Shown: positions 9,292 through 18,684, numbered from the stretch's first letter. The stretch is 64,000 nucleotides of DNA from Thaumarchaeota archaeon SCGC AAA007-O23 (GCA_000402075.1 ARWO01000031.1:42576-106575); one strand, 5' to 3'. Notes: generated by a model from the letters alone, not told the origin. A program made the numbers and translations.

Positions 9292-9693
9292 TTATTCAGC
9301 ATCAGATACAAGCCATTCAATCACATCTTCAATGTTTGTAGAATGTAATACTACCTTTATTGGACCCAAAGGTGATTCATCTGCTTCGTCACAGAGAACT
9401 GGAACGTTTGCAAAGGCAGCTTGTTTGTTAAGATAAAACCAGGTAGAATCTTCTGTCATGTTACGCATTAGATGTTTACGATATGCACTTTTGGTCTTTC
9501 TTGACCTCATAGTTTCATAGATTTTTGTTAAGGATTCATGGTTGTTTGAATTTGCAACTAAAGAATCACCAGTTAATTTTTCATCCATATCAGTTAGAAC
9601 ATTTGATAGAGATGCTCGAACTTTGTTAACATCCTCTGATGCGTTTATGGTACAATAAGCGGATACTTTGCAATCTACATCTAAGGATTTCAA
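9292..9693 (-). CDS. UPF0201-family RNA-binding-like protein
   Basis: A 133-residue protein resembling the archaeal UPF0201 (DUF54) family, whose members have an alpha/beta fold related to ribosomal L5-like or RNA-binding proteins. Its 5' end overlaps the stop of the UPF0200 kinase-like gene by 4 nt, so the two are translationally coupled; the same pairing is known from other archaea. The residues GPIKVVLHS near the C-terminus form a predicted beta strand. Biochemical role unknown. Confidence 0.7.
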   Translation of the reverse strand: MKSLDVDCKVSAYCTINASEDVNKVRASLSNVLTDMDEKLTGDSLVANSNNHESLTKIYETMRSRKTKSAYRKHLMRNMTEDSTWFYLNKQAAFANVPVLCDEADESPLGPIKVVLHSTNIEDVIEWLVSDAE

Positions 9694-10241
9694 GTATCAA
9701 TCCATTCTTCAATTACTTTGTATGCTCGTTCAGTAAGTTCGTCTAGTGTAATGTCACTATTAACAATGGTTTCATCCGCCATTGCTATGGATTCACCAAT
9801 TCCTACACCAAGCTCTCTGTTATCACGCTCTTCAAATTTTTCTTTTGTTGTTGGGTCGTCTGAACGTCCACGGGAGCTCAAAAACTTGTAGCGGGTATCA
9901 GCTGCTGCCTCTATAGATAATAGTTTAACGGAGCCAGCGTTCTTTAAAACTTCAATCTCTGCAGTTGATCTTACACCGTCAATAATAATTACTTTAGATT
10001 GAGAGTTTTTTATTGGTTCAGTAAGTAGGATAGCAATAGCACCAGGTCCATTTTTCTCACGCAATTCTAACATCAACTTGCCTAAGCTGTCTCCAGTTGG
10101 TTCTATATTGCGTCTTTTTGCCTCAGCACGAACACCATCGCCTAAATTCAAAGCCTCAAGACCTCTAGCCTTCAATGCAGATACTATGGTTGATTTACCA
10201 GACCCCGGCATGCCAGTGAGACAAACTATCAGCTTTGCCAA
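9690..10241 (-). CDS. UPF0200-family P-loop nucleotide kinase-like protein
   Basis: A P-loop protein with Walker A GMPGSGKST (residues 10-18) and an adenylate-kinase/dephospho-CoA-kinase-like fold; LSSRGRSDDPTTKEKF resembles the LID region of small kinases. Its 183 residues fit UPF0200. It is the first gene of a two-gene unit with UPF0201. The substrate is unknown; archaeal dephospho-CoA kinase is a different family, so I do not assign that role. Confidence 0.75.
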   Translation of the reverse strand: MAKLIVCLTGMPGSGKSTIVSALKARGLEALNLGDGVRAEAKRRNIEPTGDSLGKLMLELREKNGPGAIAILLTEPIKNSQSKVIIIDGVRSTAEIEVLKNAGSVKLLSIEAAADTRYKFLSSRGRSDDPTTKEKFEERDNRELGVGIGESIAMADETIVNSDITLDELTERAYKVIEEWIDT

Positions 10242-10314
10242 GATGAAATTGTTTACTAATTCTAGTCTATGAAGCTACCGGAATTCATTAAAAACACATT
10301 ATCAAAAAAATATA

Positions 10315-10854
10315 ATGCGAACGTTTGTTGCAATTGAAGTAAATAACAAAGATGTTTTAAACTCCATTCATAAAATTCAGACTGAATTAAACATCAAAGC
10401 TAAACCAGTAGAACCTTACAACATGCATTTTACTGTACAGTTTTTAGGAGAAGTTTCGGAGGAGATGATAGAAAAAATTTCTGATGTTTTAAACAGTATA
10501 GAATTTTCCGCATTTTCGATAAGTTTTGTGAGCATTGGAGTTTTTCCTAAACCAAATTTTCCACGGGTAATTTGGATTGGAACTGATGATGGTATCAATG
10601 AACTTGAAAAACTTGCAGAGATGATACGCTCGAAGCTGTCACATCTTGGTTTTAGTCCAGATAAAAAATTCAAACCACATGTGACCATATTCAGGGTAAA
10701 AAACAAGATTGAAGATGTGTCAGATAAACTAGAAAAATTTTCGTCATATTATTTTGGGAAGCAAACAGTCTCAGAAATTAAATTAAAGAAAAGTGAACTT
10801 ACGCCAAATGGTCCAATTTATACAGATCTATTGGTTGTGAAAGGAAAGCAATGA
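10315..10854 (+). CDS. thpR: RNA 2',3'-cyclic phosphodiesterase
   Basis: A 2H-phosphoesterase superfamily member (LigT/ThpR). The two catalytic H-x-T/S motifs are visible as HFTVQFLGE (residues 39-47) and HVTIFRV (120-126). It hydrolyses 2',3'-cyclic phosphate ends of RNA and may act in tRNA splicing or repair. At 179 residues it is the usual length. It is followed after 15 nt by the CCA-adding enzyme, suggesting a tRNA-maturation transcript. Confidence 0.9.
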   Translation: MRTFVAIEVNNKDVLNSIHKIQTELNIKAKPVEPYNMHFTVQFLGEVSEEMIEKISDVLNSIEFSAFSISFVSIGVFPKPNFPRVIWIGTDDGINELEKLAEMIRSKLSHLGFSPDKKFKPHVTIFRVKNKIEDVSDKLEKFSSYYFGKQTVSEIKLKKSELTPNGPIYTDLLVVKGKQ

Positions 10855-10869
10855 ATTCAATCTTAAGAT

Positions 10870-12180
10870 ATGCAAAAAAAAGAGGCTACTCCGCCAAAAA
10901 AATTACAGCAAAAAAAACAGCGTATTGCCAAAAAGGTTTGTGATTTAGTAAATCAATGTATAGAAAAACATGTTCAAGTAGTTGGTTTTGAGCTAGGTGG
11001 CTCATATGCTAAAGGTACATGGTTACCGGAAAAAGCTGACATTGACATATTTGTTAAATTCAATAAAAAAACATCTGAAAAGGATTTTAGAAGTATTGGG
11101 ACTAAGGTAGGTTTTCAATCTTTAAAGAAATACAAGCCATACACCAGATACGCAGAGCATCCATTTGTAGAGGCAATTGTTGACGGAACTAGAGTAAACA
11201 TTGTTCCATGTTATGACGTAAACAAAGGGGAGTGGCAAAGTGCTACAGACAGATCCATATATCATACAAAATTCATGTCACAAAAATTATCTAACTCATT
11301 AAAGGGAGAGGTAAGAATTCTCAAAAAGTTTTTTTTTCACATAGATGTTTACGGAGCTGAAATAGCAAAAGAAGGTTTTAGTGGGTATGTCTCAGAGGTA
11401 CTAATTTCCTACTTTGGTAGCTTTGAAAAAACAATAAAGAAAATCTCAGAGTTGACGAAAGGACAAGTTGTTGGAAAATCGACAAAAAAATTTGATTCGC
11501 CTATTGTAATCATTGACCCAGTTGATAACAATAGAAACCTTGGAACTGCAATTTCAATGGATAACTTAGGAAAGTTTGTTTTAGCAAGCAGAGCGTTTTT
11601 GAAAAAACCCTCTAAGAAATTTTTTAAAAAGCCTATTTCTAAGCGTATTATGAAAAATAATGATAAAATCGTTGTAGTACAATTCAGGTTTAAGGATAGA
11701 AGTGATGATATCATTTGGGGCCAAATAAAGCGTGCATCAAATGCACTAAAAACTCAGTTAGAGCTAGGCGGATTTACTGTTTTAAGAAATTCATCCACAA
11801 AGGATGAAAAGGAAAATGCGGCGTTGATATTTTTATTGCATGCAAAAAAAATTGAAAATAGTTTAGTTAGAAGCGGCCCAGAAATATCTAGTAAAGAACA
11901 TTGTGAAAAATTCATTGCGGCAAACCTAAAAAAAAGCCAACTTATGTGGATTAACGAGGAAGGTAAAATGCAATCCTTACAGAAACGAAAACATGATGAT
12001 GTAAAATTATTTCTGCGAGATATTTTGAAGAATAATCTAAAAAATTCTGGTATACCAAAAGGGCTTGAGAAGGATTTCAAAAAAGGTGTAAAAATTATTG
12101 ATGCAAATAAGGTTTCAACAAAATCCATTAAAGAGGCAATTGCAAACATTGCCGTAACAGATGAAACAATCTTTCGTTAA
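10870..12180 (+). CDS. cca: CCA tRNA nucleotidyltransferase (archaeal class I)
   Basis: Adds or repairs the 3' CCA of tRNA without a template. The nucleotidyltransferase signature GGSYAKGTW (43-51) with catalytic DID (D57, D59) is intact, and the protein runs through the central (IDPVDNNRNLGTA) and tail domains of the archaeal class. Its 436 residues are typical. The three tRNA genes in this window do not encode CCA, so the enzyme is needed. Its last 20 bases overlap the downstream kinase gene. Confidence 0.95.
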   Translation: MQKKEATPPKKLQQKKQRIAKKVCDLVNQCIEKHVQVVGFELGGSYAKGTWLPEKADIDIFVKFNKKTSEKDFRSIGTKVGFQSLKKYKPYTRYAEHPFVEAIVDGTRVNIVPCYDVNKGEWQSATDRSIYHTKFMSQKLSNSLKGEVRILKKFFFHIDVYGAEIAKEGFSGYVSEVLISYFGSFEKTIKKISELTKGQVVGKSTKKFDSPIVIIDPVDNNRNLGTAISMDNLGKFVLASRAFLKKPSKKFFKKPISKRIMKNNDKIVVVQFRFKDRSDDIIWGQIKRASNALKTQLELGGFTVLRNSSTKDEKENAALIFLLHAKKIENSLVRSGPEISSKEHCEKFIAANLKKSQLMWINEEGKMQSLQKRKHDDVKLFLRDILKNNLKNSGIPKGLEKDFKKGVKIIDANKVSTKSIKEAIANIAVTDETIFR

Positions 12181-12919
12181 AATTAGTAAAATAACTGAAT
12201 CTCCATATTCGGACATCTGGGTTTACCCAAGGGGAACTAGAGTACAGATAAAATCACGAATAAAAGAATTGAAGGCTCTTGGTGTAGATAGTATTTCATT
12301 TCAAGGTGAGTTACAAGTAGGCACTATTAGCATACTAGGCAAGGGATACGTAGGAGTAGTAGTTTTAGGTAAAATAGGAAGAAAAAAAGTTGCTGTAAAA
12401 ATCAGACGGAATGATTCTCCTAGAAAAAATTTGAAAAAAGAAGCAGAGTTGCTTGGAATAACAAATCAATCCAATGTGGGACCGAAATTAGTAAATTTTA
12501 GTAAAAATTTTCTTGTGATGGAATATTTAGAAGGTAAAAAAATTGGTGATTGGGTTGATAGTTTAAAGAAGAAAGGAAATTCCTCACAGCTTAAAACTAT
12601 AATTAAAAAAATTCTAGAGGACTGTTACAGTTTGGACAGAATCGGTTTGGATCATGGAGAGCTAAGCAATTTATCAAAACATGTGATTATTGGTAGGAAA
12701 ATTACCATTCTTGATTTTGAAAGTTCAAGTATAGATAGAAAAGTTTCAAATGTTACATCTGCAACTCAGGCCCTTTGTATCGGATCTGGAATTTCGAAAA
12801 TCATAGGTCGTGTATATAAAATTCCTAAAAAACAAAAAATGATTACAGTGTTGCGTAGATACAAACGGGAAGGAACTAGAGAAAGTTTTGAGAACTTACT
12901 ATCTGTTTTGAAACTATAA
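12161..12919 (+). CDS. RIO/Bud32-like protein kinase homologue
   Basis: A 252-residue protein kinase-like fold. Visible elements are a Gly-rich loop (GKGYVGVVVLGK), a VAVKIRR strand with the phosphate-contacting Lys, the DHGELSN catalytic-loop segment (normally HxDxxxxN), and LDFESS in place of DFG. These changes resemble the archaeal putative Ser/Thr kinases related to RIO. Translationally coupled to cca by a 20-nt overlap, and its stop is directly next to tRNA-Pro. Target unknown; the tRNA/ribosome context is suggestive only. Confidence 0.7.
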   Translation: MKQSFVKISKITESPYSDIWVYPRGTRVQIKSRIKELKALGVDSISFQGELQVGTISILGKGYVGVVVLGKIGRKKVAVKIRRNDSPRKNLKKEAELLGITNQSNVGPKLVNFSKNFLVMEYLEGKKIGDWVDSLKKKGNSSQLKTIIKKILEDCYSLDRIGLDHGELSNLSKHVIIGRKITILDFESSSIDRKVSNVTSATQALCIGSGISKIIGRVYKIPKKQKMITVLRRYKREGTRESFENLLSVLKL

Positions 12920-12993
12920 CGGGACCGGCAGGATTTGAACCTGCGACCACTAGCCCCCCAGGCTAGTATCATACCAAGCTAGACCACGATCCC
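12920..12993 (-). tRNA. tRNA-Pro (GGG)
   Basis: Folds into a standard cloverleaf on the minus strand: 7-bp acceptor stem (GGGATCG with CGGTCCC), D-loop with GG, anticodon stem CTAGC/GCTAG with loop CTGGGGG (anticodon GGG), T arm GCAGG-TTCAAAT-CCTGC. No intron and no encoded CCA. The discriminator base would be G (complement of 12920). It begins one base after the kinase stop codon. Confidence 0.95.
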
Positions 12994-13051
12994 CTGTTTT
13001 AGGCACAAATTGTGAAATTATTAAACCGTCTGATGGTTTGGTCTGAAAACG

Positions 13052-13795
13052 TTATCGTTCTTGAGAAGTGGGTCTTACCAGAATTTCATTCACATTCATA
13101 TGTTCTGGTGATTGCACTGCAAATAAAATCGCCCCTGCAATATCTTCTGCTTTTAGTCCTTGCGTCTTTTTTGAAGTTTCAATAAAACTTTGTAACGATT
13201 CATCGGTGATTGTGTTTAGCAGTTCTGTTTCAACCACTCCAGGTTCAATGCATGTTACCCTAATGTTTGAACGTGCGCTAAATTCTTGCCTTAATCCCTC
13301 GCTAAAAGCAGTAACAGCGTGTTTTGTTGCACAGTATACGCTTCCAGATGGAAATACCACTCTGCCTGCAACTGATGAAATGTTAACTATATGACCTGAT
13401 TTTTTTTCTTTCATGTGTAAGATAACTGCTGCAGTACAAAATAATACCCCTTTAATGTTCACATCAATCATCTGTTCCCACTCGTCAACTTTGAGACTTT
13501 TTACAAAACTAAGTGGCATTAAACCTGCGTTGTTTACTAAAATATCAACTGTTCCCCATTTTTTTATTGTCTGATCAACAATGGCATCGCAGTCAGCTTT
13601 TTTCGTAACGTCAAGCTTTTGTGATAACACATTGCCACCATTCTTTTTAATTTCATTTTCTAGCTGCTCCAGCTTGTCAGTTCGTCTGGCGCCTATTGCC
13701 ACTTTTACACCAGCCTTGGATAGCGCTAATGCGGTAGCATAACCAATTCCACTGCTAGCTCCTGTAATAATAGCAACTTTGCCTTCGATCGACAT
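13052..13795 (-). CDS. Short-chain dehydrogenase/reductase (SDR)
   Basis: Classical SDR NAD(P)-dependent oxidoreductase: nucleotide-binding TGASSGIG, the NNAG motif (ILVNNAG), catalytic Ser in NISSVAG, and YCATK with the Tyr/Lys pair. The frame is open to 13810 but ATG at 13795 (MSIEGKVAIITG) gives a standard N-terminus. About 247 residues, full length. The ARRTDKLEQL segment after the second strand, with Arg residues, suggests NADP preference. Substrate cannot be told. Confidence 0.88.
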   Translation of the reverse strand: MSIEGKVAIITGASSGIGYATALALSKAGVKVAIGARRTDKLEQLENEIKKNGGNVLSQKLDVTKKADCDAIVDQTIKKWGTVDILVNNAGLMPLSFVKSLKVDEWEQMIDVNIKGVLFCTAAVILHMKEKKSGHIVNISSVAGRVVFPSGSVYCATKHAVTAFSEGLRQEFSARSNIRVTCIEPGVVETELLNTITDESLQSFIETSKKTQGLKAEDIAGAILFAVQSPEHMNVNEILVRPTSQER

Positions 13796-13875
13796 TATCA
13801 ATAATTTCAATAAACTCCGTAAATGTGTTTTTAAAATATGTAGCTGATTTATTAAGAAAAAAACTAAATTTAGTT

Positions 13876-14103
13876 ATGCTGGAAGCAAAGTGCGCCTATT
13901 GTGGGGATATGACAGACATGCCTTTCGAATGTAATTACTGTAAGGATCCGTTTTGCTCAGAACACAGACTGCCAGAAGACCATAGATGTGTGAAGCTTAC
14001 TCAACTCAGAGCAAAAAGATTTGGTGAAAAAAGAAAAATTATTCGTGATGGCGGAACGGGGAAAAAGAACAGGTTCCGAAGGATGCTGGGCAGATTTGGC
14101 TAA
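13876..14103 (+). CDS. AN1-type zinc finger protein
   Basis: A 75-residue protein from ATG 13876 (the upstream 17 codons lack coding character). The AN1 pattern is clear: CAYC, CNYC, FCSEHRLPEDHRC, giving Cys/His ligands for two zinc ions. The rest is a basic tail (KRFGEKRKIIRDGG). AN1 fingers in eukaryotes bind ubiquitin-pathway partners; in archaea the role is not known. Confidence 0.85.
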   Translation: MLEAKCAYCGDMTDMPFECNYCKDPFCSEHRLPEDHRCVKLTQLRAKRFGEKRKIIRDGGTGKKNRFRRMLGRFG

Positions 14104-14106
14104 TAA

Positions 14107-14442
14107 TTAGTAAAGAGATGTTTCTGGGTTAATTTTTGCACGTCTTGCCTGATAAAACAAGGCAACTGCAAGTGCAAGCAAACAAAATGCTGTGATAGTA
14201 TGTGGTTCAGCAGTATGGGTGTCTTGGTTTATGAAAAACGGTAAAAAAACAGTATAAGCCACTGCAAACCCAACCATGGTTATACCCTGCATTGACAGTT
14301 TGAGCCATGAAGGAACTGGCTTGCTTGTTCTACTAATAATTCTGCTTAAAATTTCAATGATAAATAATCCCCCCACTGGATAAATTGTCAATAAAACAAA
14401 ATCGATGATGTCAACTGAGCCTGGATGCGACATTACAGACAC
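14107..14442 (-). CDS. Small membrane protein, three predicted helices
   Basis: A 111-residue protein with hydrophobic segments at about 12-34, 51-70 and 80-99 and a short basic C-terminus. No family recognised. ATG at 14433 (MSHPGSVD) is an alternative start three codons in. It lies 7 nt downstream of the coiled-coil gene on the same strand, so the two may be co-transcribed. Confidence 0.6.
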   Translation of the reverse strand: MSVMSHPGSVDIIDFVLLTIYPVGGLFIIEILSRIISRTSKPVPSWLKLSMQGITMVGFAVAYTVFLPFFINQDTHTAEPHTITAFCLLALAVALFYQARRAKINPETSLY

Positions 14443-14449
14443 CTATTTT

Positions 14450-14824
14450 TTATTGATCATCTAAACTGTGTGGTTTTCCATTTAAGATTCCAGAGAGTAT
14501 TACTTCTTTTCTCTCTAACATTTCCTTCTTAGAGTCAAGGATGTATTTTTCTTCATCAAGTAAGACTGATTGGTTCGAATTTTCTAAGGTGGCTTTTTCT
14601 AGCCTTAACTTCAGAAGTACTGATGTTGTATCAGATATCATCTTTATCATGGCTTGATTGATTTTTTCCTTAATACCATCATGCTCCTCACTTTTCAAAT
14701 TTTTGATTAAATCTGAAATTGAGTTGTAAAGATTTGAATCAATTTCTTGTATTGTGTCGGTTTCAGATTCCTGTAAGGCAAGTGTGTGGAGATAGTGCAT
14801 GTTAATTTTATTTTGTTCTGCCAT
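14450..14824 (-). CDS. Coiled-coil protein of unknown function
   Basis: A 124-residue, mostly helical, Glu/Lys-rich protein with long heptad-like stretches (residues 25-115) and no cysteines. No known family. It is divergent from glutamine synthetase, the start codons separated by about 60 nt of shared promoter DNA. Confidence 0.6.
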   Translation of the reverse strand: MAEQNKINMHYLHTLALQESETDTIQEIDSNLYNSISDLIKNLKSEEHDGIKEKINQAMIKMISDTTSVLLKLRLEKATLENSNQSVLLDEEKYILDSKKEMLERKEVILSGILNGKPHSLDDQ

Positions 14825-14885
14825 TGAAACGCATCTAATAATCCTTAAATCACGGGGTTATTTTTGTTCTGTTGAAGAAAAGAAA

Positions 14886-16346
14886 TTGCCATATAAAGTC
14901 ATTGGAGGTAAACCAACTAGAATTGAATATTCTGCTGATGACATCTTTGCTAAAATCAAGCAGGAGGAAATAAAATTTATCGATCTGCAATTTACCAGCC
15001 TGCCTGGACGTTTTCATCATACTACAATTTCTGCTAACACATTTACGCCTGAACAAATGGAAGATGGTCTTCCAAAACTTGATGGTTCTTCCATTGTGGG
15101 ATTTACCAGCATTGATGATTCTGATCTAATACTAAAGCCTGATCCCAATTCATATGCAATAATTCCATGGGTGAAAGAAAAAAAATCAGCTAGAATGTTA
15201 TGTGATATCTACTGGGGAGCTGGTAGAGGAAGGTTAGACACCGACCCTAGGGGTATATGCCAAAAGGCTGAGGAGTATCTGAAGACACAGGGATTTGACG
15301 ACAGTTTTTGGGGACCAGAGGTAGAATTCTTTGTTTTTGATAAAATTCATTGGGATGTATTAACTCCCTACAAGGGTCAGTCATACTCAATTGAATCAGA
15401 AGAAGCCCCCTGGAGCCAAGAAGGAACTGGATATCCAATGGGACTGCAAGAAGGCTACTATCCCAGCACACCTTCAGACACGTTAACTGAGTACAGAAAT
15501 GATTGTGTAGAAGTATTGAACGAGAATTTTGGGATTTTGTGTGATAACCATCATCATGAAGTAGCTACCGCAGGACAATGTGAGATTGATATCATTTATG
15601 ATAAAATGACAAACGCTGCTGACAGTGCCCAATCTTACAAGTATGTTGTACGAAACATAGCGAAACAACACAAAAAGATTGCTACAATGATGCCCAAGCC
15701 AATATCCATGGATTCAGGTTCAGGAATGCATACTAATGTCAGTCTTTGGAACTCTGGAAAAAATACCTTCTTTGACAAAGACGATCCAATTGAATTAAGT
15801 CAGATAGGGCGTTACTTTTGTGGTGGAGTTATGGAGCATGCTAAAGGATTGGCTGCAATTACAAATCCAACAACTAACTCATACCACAGACTCGTACCAG
15901 GATATGAAGCGCCTGTCTACATAGCGTGGAGTACCGCCAACAGATCTGCAACAATAAGAATTCCGGGTCACTTTAAAGGAGAAAAATATTCTCGTCTGAA
16001 AAGACTGGAGTATAGAGTTCCTGATCCATCGTCTAACCCATATCTTGTATTTTCTGCAGTTTTGTCTGCGGGTCTTGATGGAATAAAAAAGAAAACAGAC
16101 CCCGGAGATCCAATTCATGAAGACATCTACAAAATGTCTAGAACAGAGAGAAAAAAGAGAGGTATTGGTGTTTTGCCTGCCAACTTGGGCGTAGCTTTGG
16201 ATGAACTTGAAAGCGATAGAAGTTTTCTAAATCCAATTTTTTCAGATCATGTAATTGACAGAATTATTGAGCTGGAGAGAAAGGATCAGCGCGAGATTTC
16301 TATCAGACCACACCCTCACGAGTTTTATCTATATTTTGATGTATAA
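14886..16346 (+). CDS. glnA: Glutamine synthetase
   Basis: Forms glutamine from glutamate, NH4+ and ATP, the main ammonia-assimilation step. Beta-grasp N-domain (KFIDLQFTSLPGRFHHTTI), metal-site EVEFFVFD, ATP-site region with SGSGMHTNVSLW, substrate loop NPTTNSYHRLVPGYEAP, and RIPG are all present; length about 486 residues fits type I. The frame is open from ATG 14799, but that lies inside the divergent gene. The in-frame TTG 14886 gives MPYKVIGGKPTRIEYS and is downstream of a TATA-like CCTTAAAT (about 14843-14850), so I prefer it. No adenylylation-site assignment is made. Confidence 0.92.
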   Translation: MPYKVIGGKPTRIEYSADDIFAKIKQEEIKFIDLQFTSLPGRFHHTTISANTFTPEQMEDGLPKLDGSSIVGFTSIDDSDLILKPDPNSYAIIPWVKEKKSARMLCDIYWGAGRGRLDTDPRGICQKAEEYLKTQGFDDSFWGPEVEFFVFDKIHWDVLTPYKGQSYSIESEEAPWSQEGTGYPMGLQEGYYPSTPSDTLTEYRNDCVEVLNENFGILCDNHHHEVATAGQCEIDIIYDKMTNAADSAQSYKYVVRNIAKQHKKIATMMPKPISMDSGSGMHTNVSLWNSGKNTFFDKDDPIELSQIGRYFCGGVMEHAKGLAAITNPTTNSYHRLVPGYEAPVYIAWSTANRSATIRIPGHFKGEKYSRLKRLEYRVPDPSSNPYLVFSAVLSAGLDGIKKKTDPGDPIHEDIYKMSRTERKKRGIGVLPANLGVALDELESDRSFLNPIFSDHVIDRIIELERKDQREISIRPHPHEFYLYFDV

Positions 16347-16347
16347 A

Positions 16348-16809
16348 TCAAAAGAAGAAAGAACGAAATGCCTCTTGTAAATGATAAATCAGTGTTAGGG
16401 AGATGGCAATTAATGCAAAGCCTATGGCGACTAAAATTCCTCTCCTATTATCTGACGTTGCAGCTTTGAATAATAGTATGCCGCCAGCTAGCCCAAGAAA
16501 TAATGTTGCTGTGCCTTGTATAACATAATCGTAAGGTATTCCAGGTGTTATTAGCGGGAAAAAAACGCCTGCAAGTAACGCAAAAATTACCAGCAGGTAA
16601 GCATATCGAGGAATTTGAGCAAGAATTGCAATCGGCTTGGAAGTTTTAGTGTTATCAAGTTTTTCAATTTCCTGAGATTGTTGAATGTTTTTAGAAATCT
16701 TTTCTGGTTTGGTTTGTTTTACTTCTTCTCCTTCAGTTTTGGGTCTTAGTGCTTCTGCCCCAAATCTTTTTTTTTCCCTTAGTTTTCTCAAACGTTTCCA
16801 TTTAGTCAT
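16348..16809 (-). CDS. Membrane protein with charged N-terminal tail
   Basis: A 153-residue protein: a Lys/Arg/Glu-rich soluble N-terminus of about 60 residues followed by predicted membrane helices at about 70-88, 94-113 and 122-143. No family recognised. Convergent with glutamine synthetase, with 1 nt between the stop codons. Confidence 0.6.
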   Translation of the reverse strand: MTKWKRLRKLREKKRFGAEALRPKTEGEEVKQTKPEKISKNIQQSQEIEKLDNTKTSKPIAILAQIPRYAYLLVIFALLAGVFFPLITPGIPYDYVIQGTATLFLGLAGGILLFKAATSDNRRGILVAIGFALIAISLTLIYHLQEAFRSFFF

Positions 16810-16901
16810 CTTAATCTCTCATTGCAGATATCGTTTGTACATTAACCATTAAAAAATAAATTGCTAAAGTTTCTGTAATAGTTTTCATAAAATAATAGAA
16901 T

Positions 16902-18590
16902 CTACATCATTCCGCCCATTCCGGGTGGCATTCCGCCCATTCCGCCCATTCCGCCCATTCCGGGTGGCATTCCACCTTCTGCGCCAGGTGGTGGGCCTGC
17001 TGACTTTGCAGTTGCGATAACATCATCAATACGTAAAATCATACATGCTGCCTCGGCAGCGGCTGAGATAATTTGGTGTTTAACTGCAAGAGGTTCAATA
17101 ATATCGCTCGACTTCATATCTACTACTTTTCCTTTCATTACATCAATACCTGTCCATTTGTTACCATTCAGCTGTTTTGAGCGAAGTGAAGCAAGTGTGT
17201 CAATTGGATCCATTCCTGCATTTTCGCTAAGTGCGAGTGGAATAGCCTCCAAAGCCTCTGCAAATTTTTCTGCTGCAAGTTGCTCACGACCTTCAAGTGA
17301 TTTTGCCCAGCTTCTAATCTTAGTCGCAGCAAATGTTTCAGGCGCTCCACCACCGGCTACAATAAATGGTGATTCCATAACGTCTTTTACTACCATGATG
17401 GCATCGTGTACAGATCTTTCTGCTTCATCTACAACCCTTTGCGAGCCTGCTCTTAGTAAAAGAGTCACAGATTTTGGATGCTTACAGTCCTCGACAAAGA
17501 CCCATCTGTCTTCTTCAATTTTTCTTTCCTCAACTAAACCAGCAGTACCTAAATCCTTTTCAAATAAATCGTCTAGATTTGTTATGATTCTTCCACCAGT
17601 AGCTTTTGCTAGTTTTGTTAAATCACTTTCTTTTACTCTTCTGACAGCAAGTATACCTGCCTTAGATAAATAATGTTGAGACATATCGTCGATTCCTTTT
17701 TGACAAAAGACAACTGAGGCGCCAGAGCCAACTACCTTGTCAACCATTTTTTCGAGCATCTTACTTTCTTCGTCTAAGAATGATTTCATTTGTTGTGGAT
17801 TTGAGATGTTTATCTTAGCGTCTGTTTCTGGCTTACTGATTTCTAATGCAGTATTAATAAGAGCGATTTTAGCATCGGTTATTTTTTTTGGCATTCCTGA
17901 ATGAACCACTTCCTTATCAAGAATAATTCCCTGTAAAACTGAAGAGTCCGCAATTGACCCACCTGATTTCTTTTCCACTTTAATGTCATCTATATCCACG
18001 GTGTAATTACTATCATTTTTTTCAGCAACAGCTAGTACAGACTGCACAACCATATCAGCAAGTTGATCAGAATTTTTCCTCACCAATTTGGTTTGCATGG
18101 ATGTCTTTGCGATCTTTAGTAGGGTTGGTTTATTGTCAGCAGTAACCTGATCAGCAATATCTTTGGTGTATTCTTTGGCTTTGTTTGCTGCTTTTCTATA
18201 GCCATCAACAATTATCGTAGGATGGACTTCCTGCAACAAAAGTGATTCAGCTTGTTCTAAAAGTGCGCCTGCTAAAACTACCGCAGATGTTGTACCATCA
18301 CCCACTTCGTTGTCGGTTGATTTTGCGATCTCAACGAGCATTTTTGCTGCTGGATGTTGTACATCAATTTCTTTTAGAATAGTAGCTCCATCATTTGTAA
18401 TTGTAACATCGCCTAACGAGTCAACAAGCATCTTATCCATACCTCTTGGACCGAGGCTAGTATGCACTATTTCAGCAATAATTTTTGCTGCCGCAATGTT
18501 GTTTTTTTGTGCCTCTCTGCCCTTAGTTTGACTTGCGCCGTCTTTAAGCAAAACAACCGGCATATTTGCTGATGAAGCTTGAACTGCCAT
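16902..18590 (-). CDS. Thermosome subunit (group II chaperonin)
   Basis: ATP-driven protein-folding chaperonin of the TCP-1/thermosome family. The N-terminus has the SLGPRGMDKMLV and TNDGATIL segments, nucleotide-binding GDGTTS, and the C-terminal equatorial domain with NAGMDPIDTL; it ends with a Gly/Met/Pro-rich tail that projects into the ring cavity. 562 residues, full length. Only one subunit gene is in this window, so whether the particle is homo- or hetero-oligomeric is unknown. Its start is a few bases from the opposite-strand SHMT frame. Confidence 0.97.
   Translation of the reverse strand: MAVQASSANMPVVLLKDGASQTKGREAQKNNIAAAKIIAEIVHTSLGPRGMDKMLVDSLGDVTITNDGATILKEIDVQHPAAKMLVEIAKSTDNEVGDGTTSAVVLAGALLEQAESLLLQEVHPTIIVDGYRKAANKAKEYTKDIADQVTADNKPTLLKIAKTSMQTKLVRKNSDQLADMVVQSVLAVAEKNDSNYTVDIDDIKVEKKSGGSIADSSVLQGIILDKEVVHSGMPKKITDAKIALINTALEISKPETDAKINISNPQQMKSFLDEESKMLEKMVDKVVGSGASVVFCQKGIDDMSQHYLSKAGILAVRRVKESDLTKLAKATGGRIITNLDDLFEKDLGTAGLVEERKIEEDRWVFVEDCKHPKSVTLLLRAGSQRVVDEAERSVHDAIMVVKDVMESPFIVAGGGAPETFAATKIRSWAKSLEGREQLAAEKFAEALEAIPLALSENAGMDPIDTLASLRSKQLNGNKWTGIDVMKGKVVDMKSSDIIEPLAVKHQIISAAAEAACMILRIDDVIATAKSAGPPPGAEGGMPPGMGGMGGMGGMPPGMGGMM
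16911..16973 (-). repeat. Short tandem repeat encoding the thermosome GGMPPGM tail
   Basis: Repeats of a 9-base unit (ATTCCGCCC and ATTCCGGGT variants on the plus strand) encode the alternating Gly-Gly-Met and Pro-Pro-Gly-Met tail. Such simple repeats can change length by slippage; tail length varies in this family. Confidence 0.85.
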
Positions 18591-18684
18591 GCCAAAAAAC
18601 TCCGTTTGCCTATTTTATACCTTATTTATCATTCATTCTAAAACAGATAGGTATTTTTTAATTGGGAAAAATAAGATAGATAGG

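Noticed and set aside
16911..16973. CRISPR-like repetition in the thermosome tail
   Set aside because: The units are 9 bases and in-frame coding; there are no spacers.
17158..17673. 171-residue plus-strand frame
   Set aside because: Entirely antisense to the thermosome gene, with Ser/Ala-rich composition typical of a shadow.
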